This document shows positions 40,609 to 50,491 of a stretch of 64,000 nt of DNA, piece after piece; the first letter of the stretch is position 1; the number at the start of each line of letters is the position of its first letter. The notes under the pieces were generated by a model, which worked only from the letters and a program-made list of their open reading frames with translations, ran no database searches and was not told the origin of the DNA. The translations under genes and the position numbers were made by a program. Origin of the DNA: Peribacillus folii (GTDB lineage: Bacteria > Bacillota > Bacilli > Bacillales > DSM-1321); the NCBI RefSeq assembly GCF_030271255.1, contig NZ_JASJOM010000001.1, positions 1 through 64,000 on the forward strand. Direction: 5' to 3'.

Positions 40609-40900
40609 AACCCTTCACTCCTTCAAATTCTTTATGCCAAGTTTATGTACTATACAGGTCTCAACTCGAAAAATACTTGAGTCAAACTATATAAGTGCGA
40701 GACTTTAAAAGCACGCACAATCGATACTAAGAAACAACCGTTCTTTAGTATATGAACCGACTGCGATGAGCAGCCGGTTCGTTCTGTATCAAGAATAGAT
40801 TATTGCGTTTTCCAACATTTGTCCAGTATTTCCCCCTAAATAAATGGGATTCTTTCAAAAACGGAGGAAAAAGGCACCTATCATTATTTATGCTATGTTA

Positions 40901-41539
40901 TTACAAAAAAGACTTTTGTTCAAGGATTGTTTGAATTTTAGTCACCATGAGATCAATCGCGACATGGTTTTGTCCGCCTTCTGGAATGATGATGTCGGCA
41001 TAGCGTTTCGTCGGTTCGATGAACTGGTTGTGCATCGGGCGGACGACGCTGATATATTGATCGATGACGGATTCGATCGAACGTCCGCGTTCTTTGATGT
41101 CTCGGGTCATCCGGCGGAGTATCCGCAGGTCCGCATCCGTATCCACATAGAGCTTCATGTCCATCAGGTCACGGAGACGTTCATCCTCCAGCACCAAAAT
41201 CCCTTCAAGGATGATGACATCCTGCGGTTCGACGGTGATGACCTCCTCCGAACGAGTATGGATCGAATAGTCATAAACGGGTTTGTTTATCGTTTCATAG
41301 CGCAGCAAAGCGTTAATGTGTTCAATCAGCAAGTCATTGTCAAATGCCAGCGGATGATCATAATTCGTTTTCAACCGCTCTTCAAATGGCAAATGGCTTT
41401 GATCTTTATAATAATAATCTTGTTCGATCATCAAGATCGAGTGTCCTTGAAAGAATTCGAAAATGGAACGGGTCACACTTGTTTTCCCTGATCCCGATCC
41501 TCCTGTAACGCCGATGACCACTGGTTTTTTTCTTGTCAT
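40901..41539 (-). CDS. udk: Uridine kinase
   Basis: Pyrimidine salvage enzyme phosphorylating uridine and cytidine. Walker A in [13 protein letters not shown], the [15 protein letters not shown] segment and [12 protein letters not shown] identify the 212-aa protein. One nucleotide after the trhP2 stop, so it is co-transcribed with the tRNA-modification genes. Confidence 0.97.
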   Translation of the reverse strand: MTRKKPVVIGVTGGSGSGKTSVTRSIFEFFQGHSILMIEQDYYYKDQSHLPFEERLKTNYDHPLAFDNDLLIEHINALLRYETINKPVYDYSIHTRSEEVITVEPQDVIILEGILVLEDERLRDLMDMKLYVDTDADLRILRRMTRDIKERGRSIESVIDQYISVVRPMHNQFIEPTKRYADIIIPEGGQNHVAIDLMVTKIQTILEQKSFL

Positions 41540-41540
41540 G

Positions 41541-42812
41541 TCAATTCTCCTTCCGCATCATATTGTTCACATATACTCGATCATCTACTTGAATGCGGAC
41601 AATTTGAAGCGGATGGCGAGCTGCCTCCAGCTCTTTGCCTGACTCATCCCAGATCGTTCCGATTTTTTGTGTAAAGTTTCCGATTTCCGGCCCAAAAAAC
41701 TCCACTTCATCTCCAGGCTTGAAGAAATTTCGCTGCTGCATGGTGGCGATTTTCGTTTCCTCGTCATAAGCGAGCACCAATCCAGCGAAGTCGAAGCGAG
41801 TCTTTACGGTATGATTCCCGAACATTTGTTGTTTATACCCAGGAATTCCCCCTTCCATGAAGGATGAAGCCGTCTCACGATTTGCACACTTATCGAGCTC
41901 TTCCAGCCACTCCTGCTTGATCGTGAAATGGTCGGGATCGGCGCAATACGCATCAATGACCTTGCGATAGACGCTGATTACAGTCGCAATATAATGAATC
42001 GATTTCATTCTTCCCTCGACCTTTAAGCTGTCAATGCCGATTTCGATCATGCCTGGCAAGGATTCGATCAGCTTCAGGTCTTTCGGGCTCATGGCGAATG
42101 GGGCATCTTCTTTTTCGAATAAAGCCTTTTCCCCGTCTTGATCCAACTCATATAAATCGTAATCCCAACGGCAGGACTGGCAGCAGCCGCCGCGGTTTGA
42201 ATCACGGGCCGTCATATGGTTCGAGAGCGTGCATCGTCCTGAATAAGCAATGCACATGGCACCATGGACGAAGGCTTCGATTTCAATATCGACTTTCTCC
42301 TTCATTTCACGGATTTCTTCAGCGCTTGTCTCACGGGCCAGCACGACACGCTCCAAGCCCTCCTCTTTCCAATACTGTACCGCCTTCCAGTTTGAAAGGG
42401 ATTGCTGCGTGCTCAAGTGGATTTCCACGTTCGGGGCGACTTTTTTGCACGTCTCGATGATCAGCGGGTCGGCGACGATGATGCCATGAACGCCAGCCTC
42501 CTGAAGGCCCGCCAAATATTCTTCAAGCCCTTCGATATTTTCATTATGGGCAAAGATATTGGTCGTTACATATACCTTCGCACCATACTTATTCGCGAAC
42601 TCGACGCCCTCTGTCATTTCCTCAAACGTGAAATTGCCGGCATTGGAACGCAGTCCATATTCCTGACCGCCAATGAAAACAGCATCTGCGCCATAATGGA
42701 CGGCTATTTTTAGTTTTTCCAAGTTGCCGGCAGGGGCCAGCAATTCAGGTTTTTTAACAATGACTCTTTTTCCATCCACGATCCTGGAAATTTTATCAGC
42801 AATAGCATTCAA
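41541..42812 (-). CDS. trhP2: U32-family tRNA hydroxylation protein TrhP2
   Basis: Peptidase U32-family protein; in B. subtilis the homologous YrrO takes part in prephenate-dependent 5-hydroxylation of wobble U34. 423 aa with the U32 core: [25 protein letters not shown] is near the N-terminus (signature ELLAPAGN), and the Cys-rich segment [21 protein letters not shown] provides Fe-S ligands. Lies in yrrM-yrrN-yrrO order with trhP1 and trmR. Confidence 0.92.
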   Translation of the reverse strand: MNAIADKISRIVDGKRVIVKKPELLAPAGNLEKLKIAVHYGADAVFIGGQEYGLRSNAGNFTFEEMTEGVEFANKYGAKVYVTTNIFAHNENIEGLEEYLAGLQEAGVHGIIVADPLIIETCKKVAPNVEIHLSTQQSLSNWKAVQYWKEEGLERVVLARETSAEEIREMKEKVDIEIEAFVHGAMCIAYSGRCTLSNHMTARDSNRGGCCQSCRWDYDLYELDQDGEKALFEKEDAPFAMSPKDLKLIESLPGMIEIGIDSLKVEGRMKSIHYIATVISVYRKVIDAYCADPDHFTIKQEWLEELDKCANRETASSFMEGGIPGYKQQMFGNHTVKTRFDFAGLVLAYDEETKIATMQQRNFFKPGDEVEFFGPEIGNFTQKIGTIWDESGKELEAARHPLQIVRIQVDDRVYVNNMMRKEN

Positions 42813-42844
42813 GGCTATTCCTCCTCTTTCTCTTACCCTTTTCT

Positions 42845-43774
42845 TTAATAAACCGACTCTTTGAAGAAGAATCCTGTATCCAGCTCCCGGTTAACCGGCT
42901 GAACCGCTTTGACTTTTTCGTAAAGCTCCCATTTCGAATCTTCATACCGGTCGGGATCTTCTGCACATAGGTCTATCGCTTCCCGGTATAGCCTTGTCAT
43001 TTCCGTAATATATTCAGGAGTTTGCAGCAATCCTTCGATTTTGAAAGAATCGATTTCCGCCTCCATCAATTCCTGCAGTTCATCAATCATGCACATATCA
43101 TTCGGGCTCATGATATGTGTGCCATTTTCATCTTCATAAATCGGATATTTGTTTTCCCGTTCCGTATCATGCAAGAACATATTTCTGCTTTCCTTGCGAT
43201 TTTCCACTTCCAGATCCTTGCCTTGATATTCAAAGTAGTTTCCTAGAAGCGTACGCTTGGACTGGAATATGCAGGTCATGCCGTGCACCTGCACTTCAAG
43301 CTCGACCTCGGCATTTTCCTTCATTTCAATTATCTCGTCCAAACTTATTTCACGGGCAGCGAGGGCGCGGACAGCACCGCGCTGTCCCCAATAATTACAG
43401 GTATACCAATTCGTCACCGTCATCTCCGTGTTCCAATGCAATGGCATTTCAGGAGCAACGGCACGGACTGCCATCAGGACTGCCGGATCACCGAATATGA
43501 TCCGGTCTGCGCCGGCTTCTTTAAGGAATGTGACGTAGTCCTCAAGCTCGTCCACCTTTTCATTATGAAAGATGGCGTTCATCGACACGTATGCCTTCCT
43601 GCCTGCGGCATGGGCGATTTCTATCGCTTTCTTGACTTCCTCACGGTTGAACTCTCCTGCCAGCCTAAGAGCGTACCGCTGCTCGCCAATGACGAAGGCG
43701 TCAGCACCAGCATCGATGAGCTCTGCGATATGCTTGAGGCTTGTCGGTGTCACGAGTAATTCAGGCTTTTTCAT
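42845..43774 (-). CDS. trhP1: U32-family tRNA hydroxylation protein TrhP1
   Basis: Second U32 protein, 309 aa, shorter than its neighbour and lacking the full Cys-rich insert, as in B. subtilis YrrN. Core segments KKPELLVTPTSLKHI and VQVHGMTCIFQSKRTLLGNY are visible. I choose ATG 43774, 6 nt after GAGGTG; an in-frame GTG 9 nt upstream is part of that site. Overlaps the 3' end of trmR. Confidence 0.9.
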   Translation of the reverse strand: MKKPELLVTPTSLKHIAELIDAGADAFVIGEQRYALRLAGEFNREEVKKAIEIAHAAGRKAYVSMNAIFHNEKVDELEDYVTFLKEAGADRIIFGDPAVLMAVRAVAPEMPLHWNTEMTVTNWYTCNYWGQRGAVRALAAREISLDEIIEMKENAEVELEVQVHGMTCIFQSKRTLLGNYFEYQGKDLEVENRKESRNMFLHDTERENKYPIYEDENGTHIMSPNDMCMIDELQELMEAEIDSFKIEGLLQTPEYITEMTRLYREAIDLCAEDPDRYEDSKWELYEKVKAVQPVNRELDTGFFFKESVY

Positions 43775-44426
43775 TTTTGTCACCTCTATGTTTACTTATG
43801 GCTACACCATCACCAATCGGCAATATGACGGTATCGAAATGAGGATGGTCATGCAGCCATATGTTAAAGTCCCTGATTTTTTTGATGAGAGCTCGCTTGC
43901 GTCTCGTCATTTCCATTTCTTCAATGTTTTCTGCAACCAAGCCCTTAAATAAGACATTATCAGTTATGATCACTCCAGCATGGGCAAGGAACGGCTCAAA
44001 AAGTTCGAAGAAGCGCTTATACTGCCCCTTGGCAGCATCCACGAAGATGATATCGAATGGTCCGAGTTCGGCTACTTTCGGCCCGGCCTCAAGAGCATCG
44101 CCTTCAATGAGGGTGATCCTATCATTCAGTCCAGCTTTCTCGATATTGGCCCTTGCCTGTTCAATACGGGCTTCATTGCGTTCAAGCGTCACGATGGTTG
44201 CTCCTGGAAGGGTTTCTGCCATCCTTATCGCGGAGTAGCCGATTGCCGAACCAACCTCCAATATCACACGCGGCTGATGAAGCCGTAAGATCTGAAGCAG
44301 CACTTCAATGCCTTCCGGCTCCATGATCGGCACATTATTTTCCAATGCGAAATCTTCCATCTCCTTGATCAGTCCCGTACGCTCCGGAATCAAGGAATGA
44401 AGATATGGTTCTATTTTTCCGTTCAA
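43761..44426 (-). CDS. trmR: tRNA 5-hydroxyuridine methyltransferase TrmR
   Basis: O-methyltransferase that converts ho5U34 to mo5U34; B. subtilis YrrM has this role. The 221-aa protein has the COMT-like motif VILEVGSAIGYSAIRMA and DIIFVDAAKGQYKRFFELF. Start TTG 44426, 7 nt after GGAGG. Its 3' end overlaps trhP1, placing methyltransferase and hydroxylases in one unit. Confidence 0.93.
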   Translation of the reverse strand: MNGKIEPYLHSLIPERTGLIKEMEDFALENNVPIMEPEGIEVLLQILRLHQPRVILEVGSAIGYSAIRMAETLPGATIVTLERNEARIEQARANIEKAGLNDRITLIEGDALEAGPKVAELGPFDIIFVDAAKGQYKRFFELFEPFLAHAGVIITDNVLFKGLVAENIEEMEMTRRKRALIKKIRDFNIWLHDHPHFDTVILPIGDGVAISKHRGDKNEKA

Positions 44427-44635
44427 GATGTTTCCTCCAATTATAAGAAAAACGAAAGCGTTTGGTCAGTCCAGGCAATATTATGAGGTTTGAGTGCCTG
44501 CAAGTCATCACCTTGGCCTGAAGCAACTATGCTCGACGAGCTACCTTTCCTTATCTTTCAAAATAAAACCCGGCATTCGCCGAGTTACTGATCATCGATA
44601 ATACGGATCCGAAAATTCACTTGTACTATTCTATC

Positions 44636-44672
44636 ATAAAAACAAGGGGAAAGTAATATCTCTCCCCTTTCG
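44636..44672 (-). terminator. Probable mltG terminator
   Basis: AAGGGGA/TCCCCTT stem with a 12-nt loop followed by GTTTTTATG on the minus strand, just after the mltG stop. Confidence 0.65.
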
Positions 44673-44683
44673 ATGCGGTGCTT

Positions 44684-45820
44684 TTATTTATTGGAAATAT
44701 GCTCTGCTTTTTTAATATTATGGTCATCCAGGTTTTTGGAGTATAAGACTTCTCCTTCCGGTGTGGCCAGGAAGTAGAGGAAATCCGTTTTTTCGGGTTT
44801 CAATGCAGCTTCGATCGATGTCGTTCCTGCATTGGCAATCGGTCCAGGCGGCAGCCCCTTATTCTTATACGTATTATACGGGGACTTCACCTCCAGGTCT
44901 TTATAATATACCCGGCTTTTATGGGAGCCTTTTGCATACAGCACGGTAGGATCGGTTTGAAGCGGCATATCCTCCTTGATCCGGTTGTAGAAGACGGAGG
45001 CTATTTTTCCCCGGTCAACTTGAGCCGTCGCTTCTTCTTCTACAAGCGAAGCGAAGGTCAGCATCTCGTGCACGGAATAATCATCCTTTTCCAACTGCGG
45101 TTTATATGCCTGAAGGGTTTCATCCGTTTTCTTCAGCATCTCGACAACGATCGATTCCAAGTTGGGTTTTTCCTCATAGAAGTCGTAGGTTGCCGGGAAA
45201 AGATACCCTTCGAGCGGATATAAAACCTTTTCATTTTCGATTTCGGAAGTCAATAGCTCCGGGAATTGTTCCTGCATCGACTTAACGAATTTCTTATCAT
45301 TCATTTCCTTGAAGACTTTTTTCGGGTCTTGCCCCGTCTTGACCGCAATGATGTCGGCAATTTGGACAAGCTGCTTCCCTTCGGGGATCGTGATCTTCAA
45401 TGCCGCTTCTTTCATCAGCTTCCCGGTTTTGATGCTTGTGACGATATCTTCGATCGGCATGGAGGGAGATAACTTATACTCTCCTGCCTGAAAACCGGAT
45501 TCATTGCGGAATTTAATATAATATTTGAATACACGTGCGTCCTTGATTATTCCCTGTTCCTCAAGCAATGTTGAAATGCCGTTCACGGAAGAGCCGATAG
45601 GGATTTTCACTTTCTTGATGGTATCATCATCAGGGTCGACGGGCTTCATGGCGGAATTAATATATAAGAACCCCACGAGACCAACGATCCCGATTAGTAC
45701 TATAAGCGAAGCGATCGTAATCATGATGATTTTACGAACAAGCCTTGCTTCTCCTTGCCGTTCCAACAATTTCATTTGAATATGTTCCTTTTTAGATAAA
45801 TTATGATCTTTTTCATCCAT
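44684..45820 (-). CDS. mltG: Endolytic transglycosylase MltG
   Basis: Membrane-anchored murein hydrolase that releases nascent glycan strands. The 378-aa protein has a cytoplasmic charged start, one membrane helix (IIMITIASLIVLIGIVGLVGFLY), a LysM-like region and the YceG catalytic domain with the Glu in LASLVEEEA, and ends in the family motif SPYNTYKNKGLPPGPIANAG. ATG 45820 is 7 nt after GGGGG. Corresponds to yrrL. Confidence 0.94.
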   Translation of the reverse strand: MDEKDHNLSKKEHIQMKLLERQGEARLVRKIIMITIASLIVLIGIVGLVGFLYINSAMKPVDPDDDTIKKVKIPIGSSVNGISTLLEEQGIIKDARVFKYYIKFRNESGFQAGEYKLSPSMPIEDIVTSIKTGKLMKEAALKITIPEGKQLVQIADIIAVKTGQDPKKVFKEMNDKKFVKSMQEQFPELLTSEIENEKVLYPLEGYLFPATYDFYEEKPNLESIVVEMLKKTDETLQAYKPQLEKDDYSVHEMLTFASLVEEEATAQVDRGKIASVFYNRIKEDMPLQTDPTVLYAKGSHKSRVYYKDLEVKSPYNTYKNKGLPPGPIANAGTTSIEAALKPEKTDFLYFLATPEGEVLYSKNLDDHNIKKAEHISNK

Positions 45821-46123
45821 TTTCATTCCCCCTGCAAACTCACACCAACTACAGAATGGCTTCTAGATGATGCTTTCTCTAATTAGACTTTGCTTCGAAC
45901 ATTATACTAAAACCAACAAAAAAATACATGTTTTTTGTGAAACTACATTCATAATTACGCTATTTATGGCAAAAAAGCACTGTTTTTGTCTTTAATCAGG
46001 AAATAGTGAGAAGATTTCTGCTGCATTCGATTTTTCCACTTTTATGGTAGACATTTCATCCCCGAACCGGAATAATCTTATCATAGGCTTTATTTGAAAG
46101 ATAAGGAAAGGCGGTGCAAGGAG
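45821..46123. other. Intergenic stretch before the 51-aa membrane ORF
   Basis: AT-rich, without a supported gene. It holds the upstream regions of mltG (minus) and of the small plus-strand ORF. No clear promoter pair was found. Confidence 0.5.
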
Positions 46124-46279
46124 TTGGAAAATTCTTATTTTGTCGGGTGGGGGACGTTGGCCCTCATAAATGCAGGACTGGCTCAAGGGAAAAACAGAAC
46201 GGCTTTGAATTGGTTCTTGCTCTCATTATTTTTAGGTCCTTTAGCGACTTTTATCCTTTTATTTGCAGAGAAAAGATAA
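46124..46279 (+). CDS. Unrecognised 51-aa membrane peptide
   Basis: TTG 46124 lies 9 nt after GGCGG. The peptide (MENSYFVGWGTLALINAGLA, then KNRTALNWFLLSLFLGPLATFILLFAEKR across two halves) has a polar start, a small Gly/Ala-rich region and one long hydrophobic helix before a Lys-Arg end. The pattern resembles small phage-shock or DUF-type envelope peptides, but I do not recognise a family. It stands alone on the plus strand. Confidence 0.5.
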   Translation: MENSYFVGWGTLALINAGLAQGKNRTALNWFLLSLFLGPLATFILLFAEKR

Positions 46280-46395
46280 GTATTCATTGAATTCACGAGT
46301 CATGTGCTTCCCCCCACAGCAATAACCGACAAAACAACAAAACTCACGAGTGTGCAACGATATCTCATCCTTTTTTCGAGTGGTAATGGAACCTA

Positions 46396-46433
46396 AAAAA
46401 AGATGCCGCCTGCAAAATACAGACAGCATCTCC
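46396..46433 (-). terminator. Terminator after yrzB
   Basis: Stem AGATGC...GCATCT, extended inward by imperfect pairs (TGTCTG/CAGGCG), followed by seven T on the minus strand. Confidence 0.75.
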
Positions 46434-46474
46434 TTCAAGTTGCCTGGTTTCATAAAAAATCCAGGTCAGTATTC

Positions 46475-46765
46475 TTATTCTTCTTCGGCTTCTTCCTGGT
46501 CTAGGAATGTGTTTAGCATTTCTTCGACTAGGTCCCACTCTTCTTCGGTTTCGATCGGAGTAAGCTCACCGTCTTTATTATCTTCGCTCGGTACGAATGA
46601 AGAAGCGTGGATTTCAATCTCTTCTTCCTCATCTTCTGCTGACATTGGATAATAAAGGACATAAGATTTGTTGAATTTATCTGAATCGAATGTGAAAAGG
46701 ATTTCGCAAAGCTGCTCGTTTCCGTTTTCATCTACTACTGTAATGTTGTTTTCGCCGTGTTCCAT
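46475..46765 (-). CDS. yrzB: YrzB (DUF1292 family)
   Basis: Acidic 96-aa protein; [24 protein letters not shown] and KSYVLYYP mark the DUF1292 family, of unknown function and commonly next to ruvX and yrzL. ATG 46765 is 7 nt after GAGGTG; the in-frame ATG 6 nt earlier is too close. Confidence 0.93.
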   Translation of the reverse strand: MEHGENNITVVDENGNEQLCEILFTFDSDKFNKSYVLYYPMSAEDEEEEIEIHASSFVPSEDNKDGELTPIETEEEWDLVEEMLNTFLDQEEAEEE

Positions 46766-46776
46766 TTGCATTCACC

Positions 46777-47202
46777 TCATATTGAATTTGTTTGTCTGTC
46801 CAAGAACCCTTGCAGAATCATGACAGCTGCCATTTTATCAATGACTTTCTTACGTTTGCTTCGGCTCACGTCCGCCTCAAGAAGGACACGTTCAGCCGCC
46901 ATAGTTGTCAACCGTTCATCCCAGAGAAACACAGGCAGCTTGAATTTTTTTTCTAATCGCTTGGCGAAATCTTGGCTGATCTCGCCTCGCGGTCCTACAG
47001 TCCCGTTCATATTTTTAGGTAAACCGAGGACGATTTTAGAAACTTCGTGCTCTTTTATAATTTCATTGAGACGTTTAAAGCCGAAGTCGTTTCCAGCTTC
47101 GTTGATTTTGATCGTTTCCAAACCTTGTGCAGTCCAGCCCATCGCGTCGCTTACGGCGACGCCGATGGTTTTTGAACCCAAGTCAAGCCCCATTGTGCGC
47201 AT
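46777..47202 (-). CDS. ruvX: Putative pre-16S rRNA nuclease / Holliday junction resolvase RuvX (YqgF family)
   Basis: RNase H-fold nuclease acting in 16S rRNA 5' end maturation (YqgF/RuvX family). The 141-aa protein begins [19 protein letters not shown] (catalytic Asp), has [11 protein letters not shown] and ends with WDERLTT and the last acidic residue region [18 protein letters not shown] overlap with yrzL. Called yrrK in B. subtilis. Confidence 0.94.
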   Translation of the reverse strand: MRTMGLDLGSKTIGVAVSDAMGWTAQGLETIKINEAGNDFGFKRLNEIIKEHEVSKIVLGLPKNMNGTVGPRGEISQDFAKRLEKKFKLPVFLWDERLTTMAAERVLLEADVSRSKRKKVIDKMAAVMILQGFLDRQTNSI

Positions 47203-47471
47203 TAGAATTCCTCTCGTTGTTTCTTAAGATACGACTTGACCAATTCTTCGATGATTTCGTCGCGTTCAAGCTTACGGATGATGTTTCGTGCATCCATATG
47301 GCGCGGGATGTAAGCTGGGTCACCGGATAATAGATAACCGACAATCTGGTTGATCGGATTATACCCTTTTTCCTGAAGTGCAACATATACTTGAGACAAT
47401 ACTTCTTGTACATCTCTTTCGAATGGTTCCTCGGGAAAATTAAATTTCATCGTTTTATCAAACGAACTCAT
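47202..47471 (-). CDS. yrzL: IreB family protein YrzL
   Basis: 89-aa protein of the IreB family (a phosphorylated regulator in Enterococcus). Very conserved core [20 protein letters not shown] followed by [25 protein letters not shown] 47471 is 7 nt after GAGAGGTG. Order alaS-yrzL-ruvX-yrzB is conserved in Bacillus. Confidence 0.95.
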   Translation of the reverse strand: MSSFDKTMKFNFPEEPFERDVQEVLSQVYVALQEKGYNPINQIVGYLLSGDPAYIPRHMDARNIIRKLERDEIIEELVKSYLKKQREEF

Positions 47472-47537
47472 TAACATGCACCTCTCCTCAGCGTCCAGAA
47501 TCCACTATTACCTACATTGTACAACACTTTTCATGGA

Positions 47538-50174
47538 TTATGAAATCGTTAAGACCCATTCTTCAACAAAATTAAGTGCTGCATCCAGTTTTTCTGGGTC
47601 TTTTCCGCCGGCTTGGGCCATATCCGGACGGCCGCCGCCGCCGCCGCCGCAACGTGAAGCCACTTCTTTAATCAATTTACCTGCATGGAAACCGCGGTCG
47701 ATATAGTCTTTCGTAACACCTGCAATCAAGTTGACTTTATCGCCTTGTGCCGATCCTAATACGATGATGACAGAATCAAGCTTTTGTTTCAAATCATCCG
47801 CCATGGCACGCAGGTTATTCATATCCGTAGCTTGAACCTTGGCCACGAGTACTTGTACCCCATTGATTTCTTTCACGTTTGAAACAAGGCTTCCCGCTTC
47901 AATATTACTTAATTTGGCAGTCAGGCTTTCGTTTTCACGTTGTAGCTCCTTCACATCAGCCAAGACCGTTTCGATCCTTGAAGGAACATCCTTCAAATTC
48001 GTTTTCAATTTAGCTGCCGCCTCTTTCAGGATGCCGATTTGATCCGTCATCAATTGGTATGCACCAGCACCCGTCACCGCTTCGATCCTGCGTGTGCCCG
48101 CACCGATCCCGCTTTCGGAGACGATTTTGAACAAGCCGATCACCGCCGTATTCGGGACATGCACGCCCCCGCAAAGCTCTAGGCTATAATCACCGATCTG
48201 AACGACACGGACGACCTTGCCGTATTTCTCGCCGAACAGGGCCATGGCGCCCATCGCTTTAGCTTCGTCAATATTTTTATAGTCTGTATTCACTTGCAGG
48301 CTTTGCCAGATCTTTTCATTTACAATCGTTTCGATCCGCTCTATTTCTTCGGCCGTTATCTGTCCGAAATGAGAGAAGTCGAAGCGAAGGCGTTCAGCTT
48401 GTACGAGCGAGCCGGCCTGATTGACATGTGTACCGAGAACATCCTTTAACGCCTGATGCAGCAAATGTGTCGCGGTATGGTTTTTGGTGATATGGATACG
48501 GTTTTCTTGATTGACTGCAGCTACGATATCGGAATCTGTCGTTAAAGTACCGGCAACGACCGTTACACGGTGCAGGTTTTGACCATTAGGGGCCTTTTGA
48601 ACATCATGGACGTCCACTTTCAAGGATTCACTTGACATCGTTCCTTTATCCGCTATTTGTCCGCCGCTTTCCGCATAGAAAGGAGTTTTGTCCAGAATGA
48701 CCTGCACTTCCTCCCCTTCCTGTGCCTCTGTGACAAGCTCGCCATTTTTTATGATGGCCGCAACCTTTGCATCGACCGCAACTTGATCATAGCCGACAAA
48801 TTCACTTTCGACCTTGATATCTCCCAATACTCCGCCTTGGATTTGCATGGAATCCACATCTTGACGTGCTGACCGTGCACGTTCACGCTGTGCGTCCATT
48901 TCTTTTTCGAATCCAGCTTGATCGACCGTCATGCCTTCTTCCTCGGCATATTCTTCCGTTAACTCGATCGGGAAGCCATATGTGTCATATAAACGGAAGG
49001 CATCACTGCCAGGAATGGTCGAGTTTCCTTTTTCCTTTTCCTTTTTAATGACCTCTGACAGGATGGCCAATCCATCATGAAGGGTTTCATGGAAGCGTTC
49101 CTCTTCATTCTTGATTACTTTTGCAATGAAATCTTTATTATTGAGGACCTCAGGGTAGAAGTCTTTCATGATTTCACCAACGACCGTCACCAGCTCGAAC
49201 ATGAATGGACGATTGATGTTGATTTGCTTCGCATAGCGAACGGCCCTGCGGAGCAAGCGGCGCAATACATACCCACGGCCTTCGTTGGATGGAAGGGCTC
49301 CGTCCCCAACAGCAAATGCCACCGTACGGATATGGTCGGCGATCACCTTGAAGGCAACATCCTTTTCTGCATCGACACCATATTTCACATCGGCAATCTC
49401 CTCGACTGCACGGATGATCGGCATGAATAAATCTGTATCATAGTTCGTCGGTACATCTTGAACGACGGAAGCCATACGCTCAAGCCCCATGCCCGTATCG
49501 ATGTTTTTCTTTGGAAGCGGTGTATAAGAACCGTCCGGATTATGGTTGAATTGGGAAAACACAAGATTCCATACTTCTAGATGACGTTCGTTTTCCCCGC
49601 CTGGATATAGTTCCGGATCATTTGGATCATCTCCATATGCTGGTCCGCGATCGTAGAATATTTCCGTGTTGGGACCGCTTGGACCTTCGCCGATATCCCA
49701 GAAGTTTTCTTCAAGGCGGATGATTCTTTCAGCAGGAACACCAATTTTTTTATTCCAGAGTTCAAACGCTTCATCATCTTCAGGGTGGATGGTCACCGCT
49801 AATTTATCTTTATCGAAACCAATCCATTTTTCATCAGTCAAGAACTCCCAAGCCCATGTGATGGCTTCTTCTTTGAAGTATTCACCAATCGAGAAGTTAC
49901 CCAGCATTTCGAAAAACGTATGGTGGCGTGCCGTCTTTCCGACGTTTTCAATATCGTTTGTACGGATCGCTTTTTGGGCATTCGTGATCCGCGGATTCTC
50001 GGGAATCACCCGTCCATCAAAATATTTCTTTAATGTCGCCACCCCGGAGTTGATCCAAAGCAATGATGGATCTTCATGAGGAACCAAGGATGCACTCGGT
50101 TCGATGTTATGGCCTTTTTCACTGAAAAAATCTAAATACATTTGGCGGATTTGAGCACCAGTTAAATACTTCAT
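47538..50174 (-). CDS. alaS: Alanyl-tRNA synthetase
   Basis: Charges tRNA-Ala. The 878-aa protein has the class II catalytic domain ([17 protein letters not shown] start, [11 protein letters not shown]), the editing domain with [11 protein letters not shown] and CGGVHV zinc/editing residues, and the C-Ala domain ending in the Gly-rich [19 protein letters not shown] 50174 is the conserved start; the open frame upstream runs through the T-box leader and is not coding. Confidence 0.98.
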   Translation of the reverse strand: MKYLTGAQIRQMYLDFFSEKGHNIEPSASLVPHEDPSLLWINSGVATLKKYFDGRVIPENPRITNAQKAIRTNDIENVGKTARHHTFFEMLGNFSIGEYFKEEAITWAWEFLTDEKWIGFDKDKLAVTIHPEDDEAFELWNKKIGVPAERIIRLEENFWDIGEGPSGPNTEIFYDRGPAYGDDPNDPELYPGGENERHLEVWNLVFSQFNHNPDGSYTPLPKKNIDTGMGLERMASVVQDVPTNYDTDLFMPIIRAVEEIADVKYGVDAEKDVAFKVIADHIRTVAFAVGDGALPSNEGRGYVLRRLLRRAVRYAKQININRPFMFELVTVVGEIMKDFYPEVLNNKDFIAKVIKNEEERFHETLHDGLAILSEVIKKEKEKGNSTIPGSDAFRLYDTYGFPIELTEEYAEEEGMTVDQAGFEKEMDAQRERARSARQDVDSMQIQGGVLGDIKVESEFVGYDQVAVDAKVAAIIKNGELVTEAQEGEEVQVILDKTPFYAESGGQIADKGTMSSESLKVDVHDVQKAPNGQNLHRVTVVAGTLTTDSDIVAAVNQENRIHITKNHTATHLLHQALKDVLGTHVNQAGSLVQAERLRFDFSHFGQITAEEIERIETIVNEKIWQSLQVNTDYKNIDEAKAMGAMALFGEKYGKVVRVVQIGDYSLELCGGVHVPNTAVIGLFKIVSESGIGAGTRRIEAVTGAGAYQLMTDQIGILKEAAAKLKTNLKDVPSRIETVLADVKELQRENESLTAKLSNIEAGSLVSNVKEINGVQVLVAKVQATDMNNLRAMADDLKQKLDSVIIVLGSAQGDKVNLIAGVTKDYIDRGFHAGKLIKEVASRCGGGGGGRPDMAQAGGKDPEKLDAALNFVEEWVLTIS

Positions 50175-50204
50175 ATGTATATCCTCCTTTAAGGTCTTGT
50201 CATT

Positions 50205-50456
50205 TTTGAGCACACAAAAAACCCCCATCCCAAAACAGGGACGAGAGTCAACTCGCGGTACCACCCTGATTACGGACGCAGGAAATCCTATGTCCATCAC
50301 CTTCATAAAAGCCTTAACGCGGCATGACGGCAGGTATTAGCTGCTCTCGGGACTAGCTTTCTGCCGCTCTTCACCTGGCCATCCCTCTCAGCCTAGGGGA
50401 TGCCTCTCTTCTTGGTGGACTTCAGCATACTTCATCCTTCAACGAATTATCTTATG
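50205..50456 (-). promoter_or_regulatory. T-box riboswitch leader of alaS
   Basis: On the minus strand the T-box sequence AGGGTGGTACCGCGAG is present near 50250, followed by a terminator hairpin (CGTCCC/GGGATG with GGTTTTTT). The stem I region upstream contains the AGAGAGG-type GA motif. Uncharged tRNA-Ala should favour the antiterminator. I could not fix the specifier codon by eye. Confidence 0.92.
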
Positions 50457-50462
50457 TAATGG

Positions 50463-50491
50463 ATTATATTCACAAGACTTTTATTTGTCAA
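50463..50491 (-). promoter_or_regulatory. Consensus sigma-A promoter of the alaS T-box leader
   Basis: TTGACA (50486-50491), 17-nt spacer, TATAAT (50463-50468): a full consensus match. The -35 overlaps the last codons of yrrI. Confidence 0.9.

Noticed and set aside
40754..40780. 11-bp hairpin GAACCGACTGC/GCAGCCGGTTC between udk and greA
   Set aside because: A good stem but no T-tract on either strand; not supported as a terminator or riboswitch.
50175..50306. N-terminal extension of alaS
   Set aside because: It runs through the T-box antiterminator and terminator, which are RNA elements.
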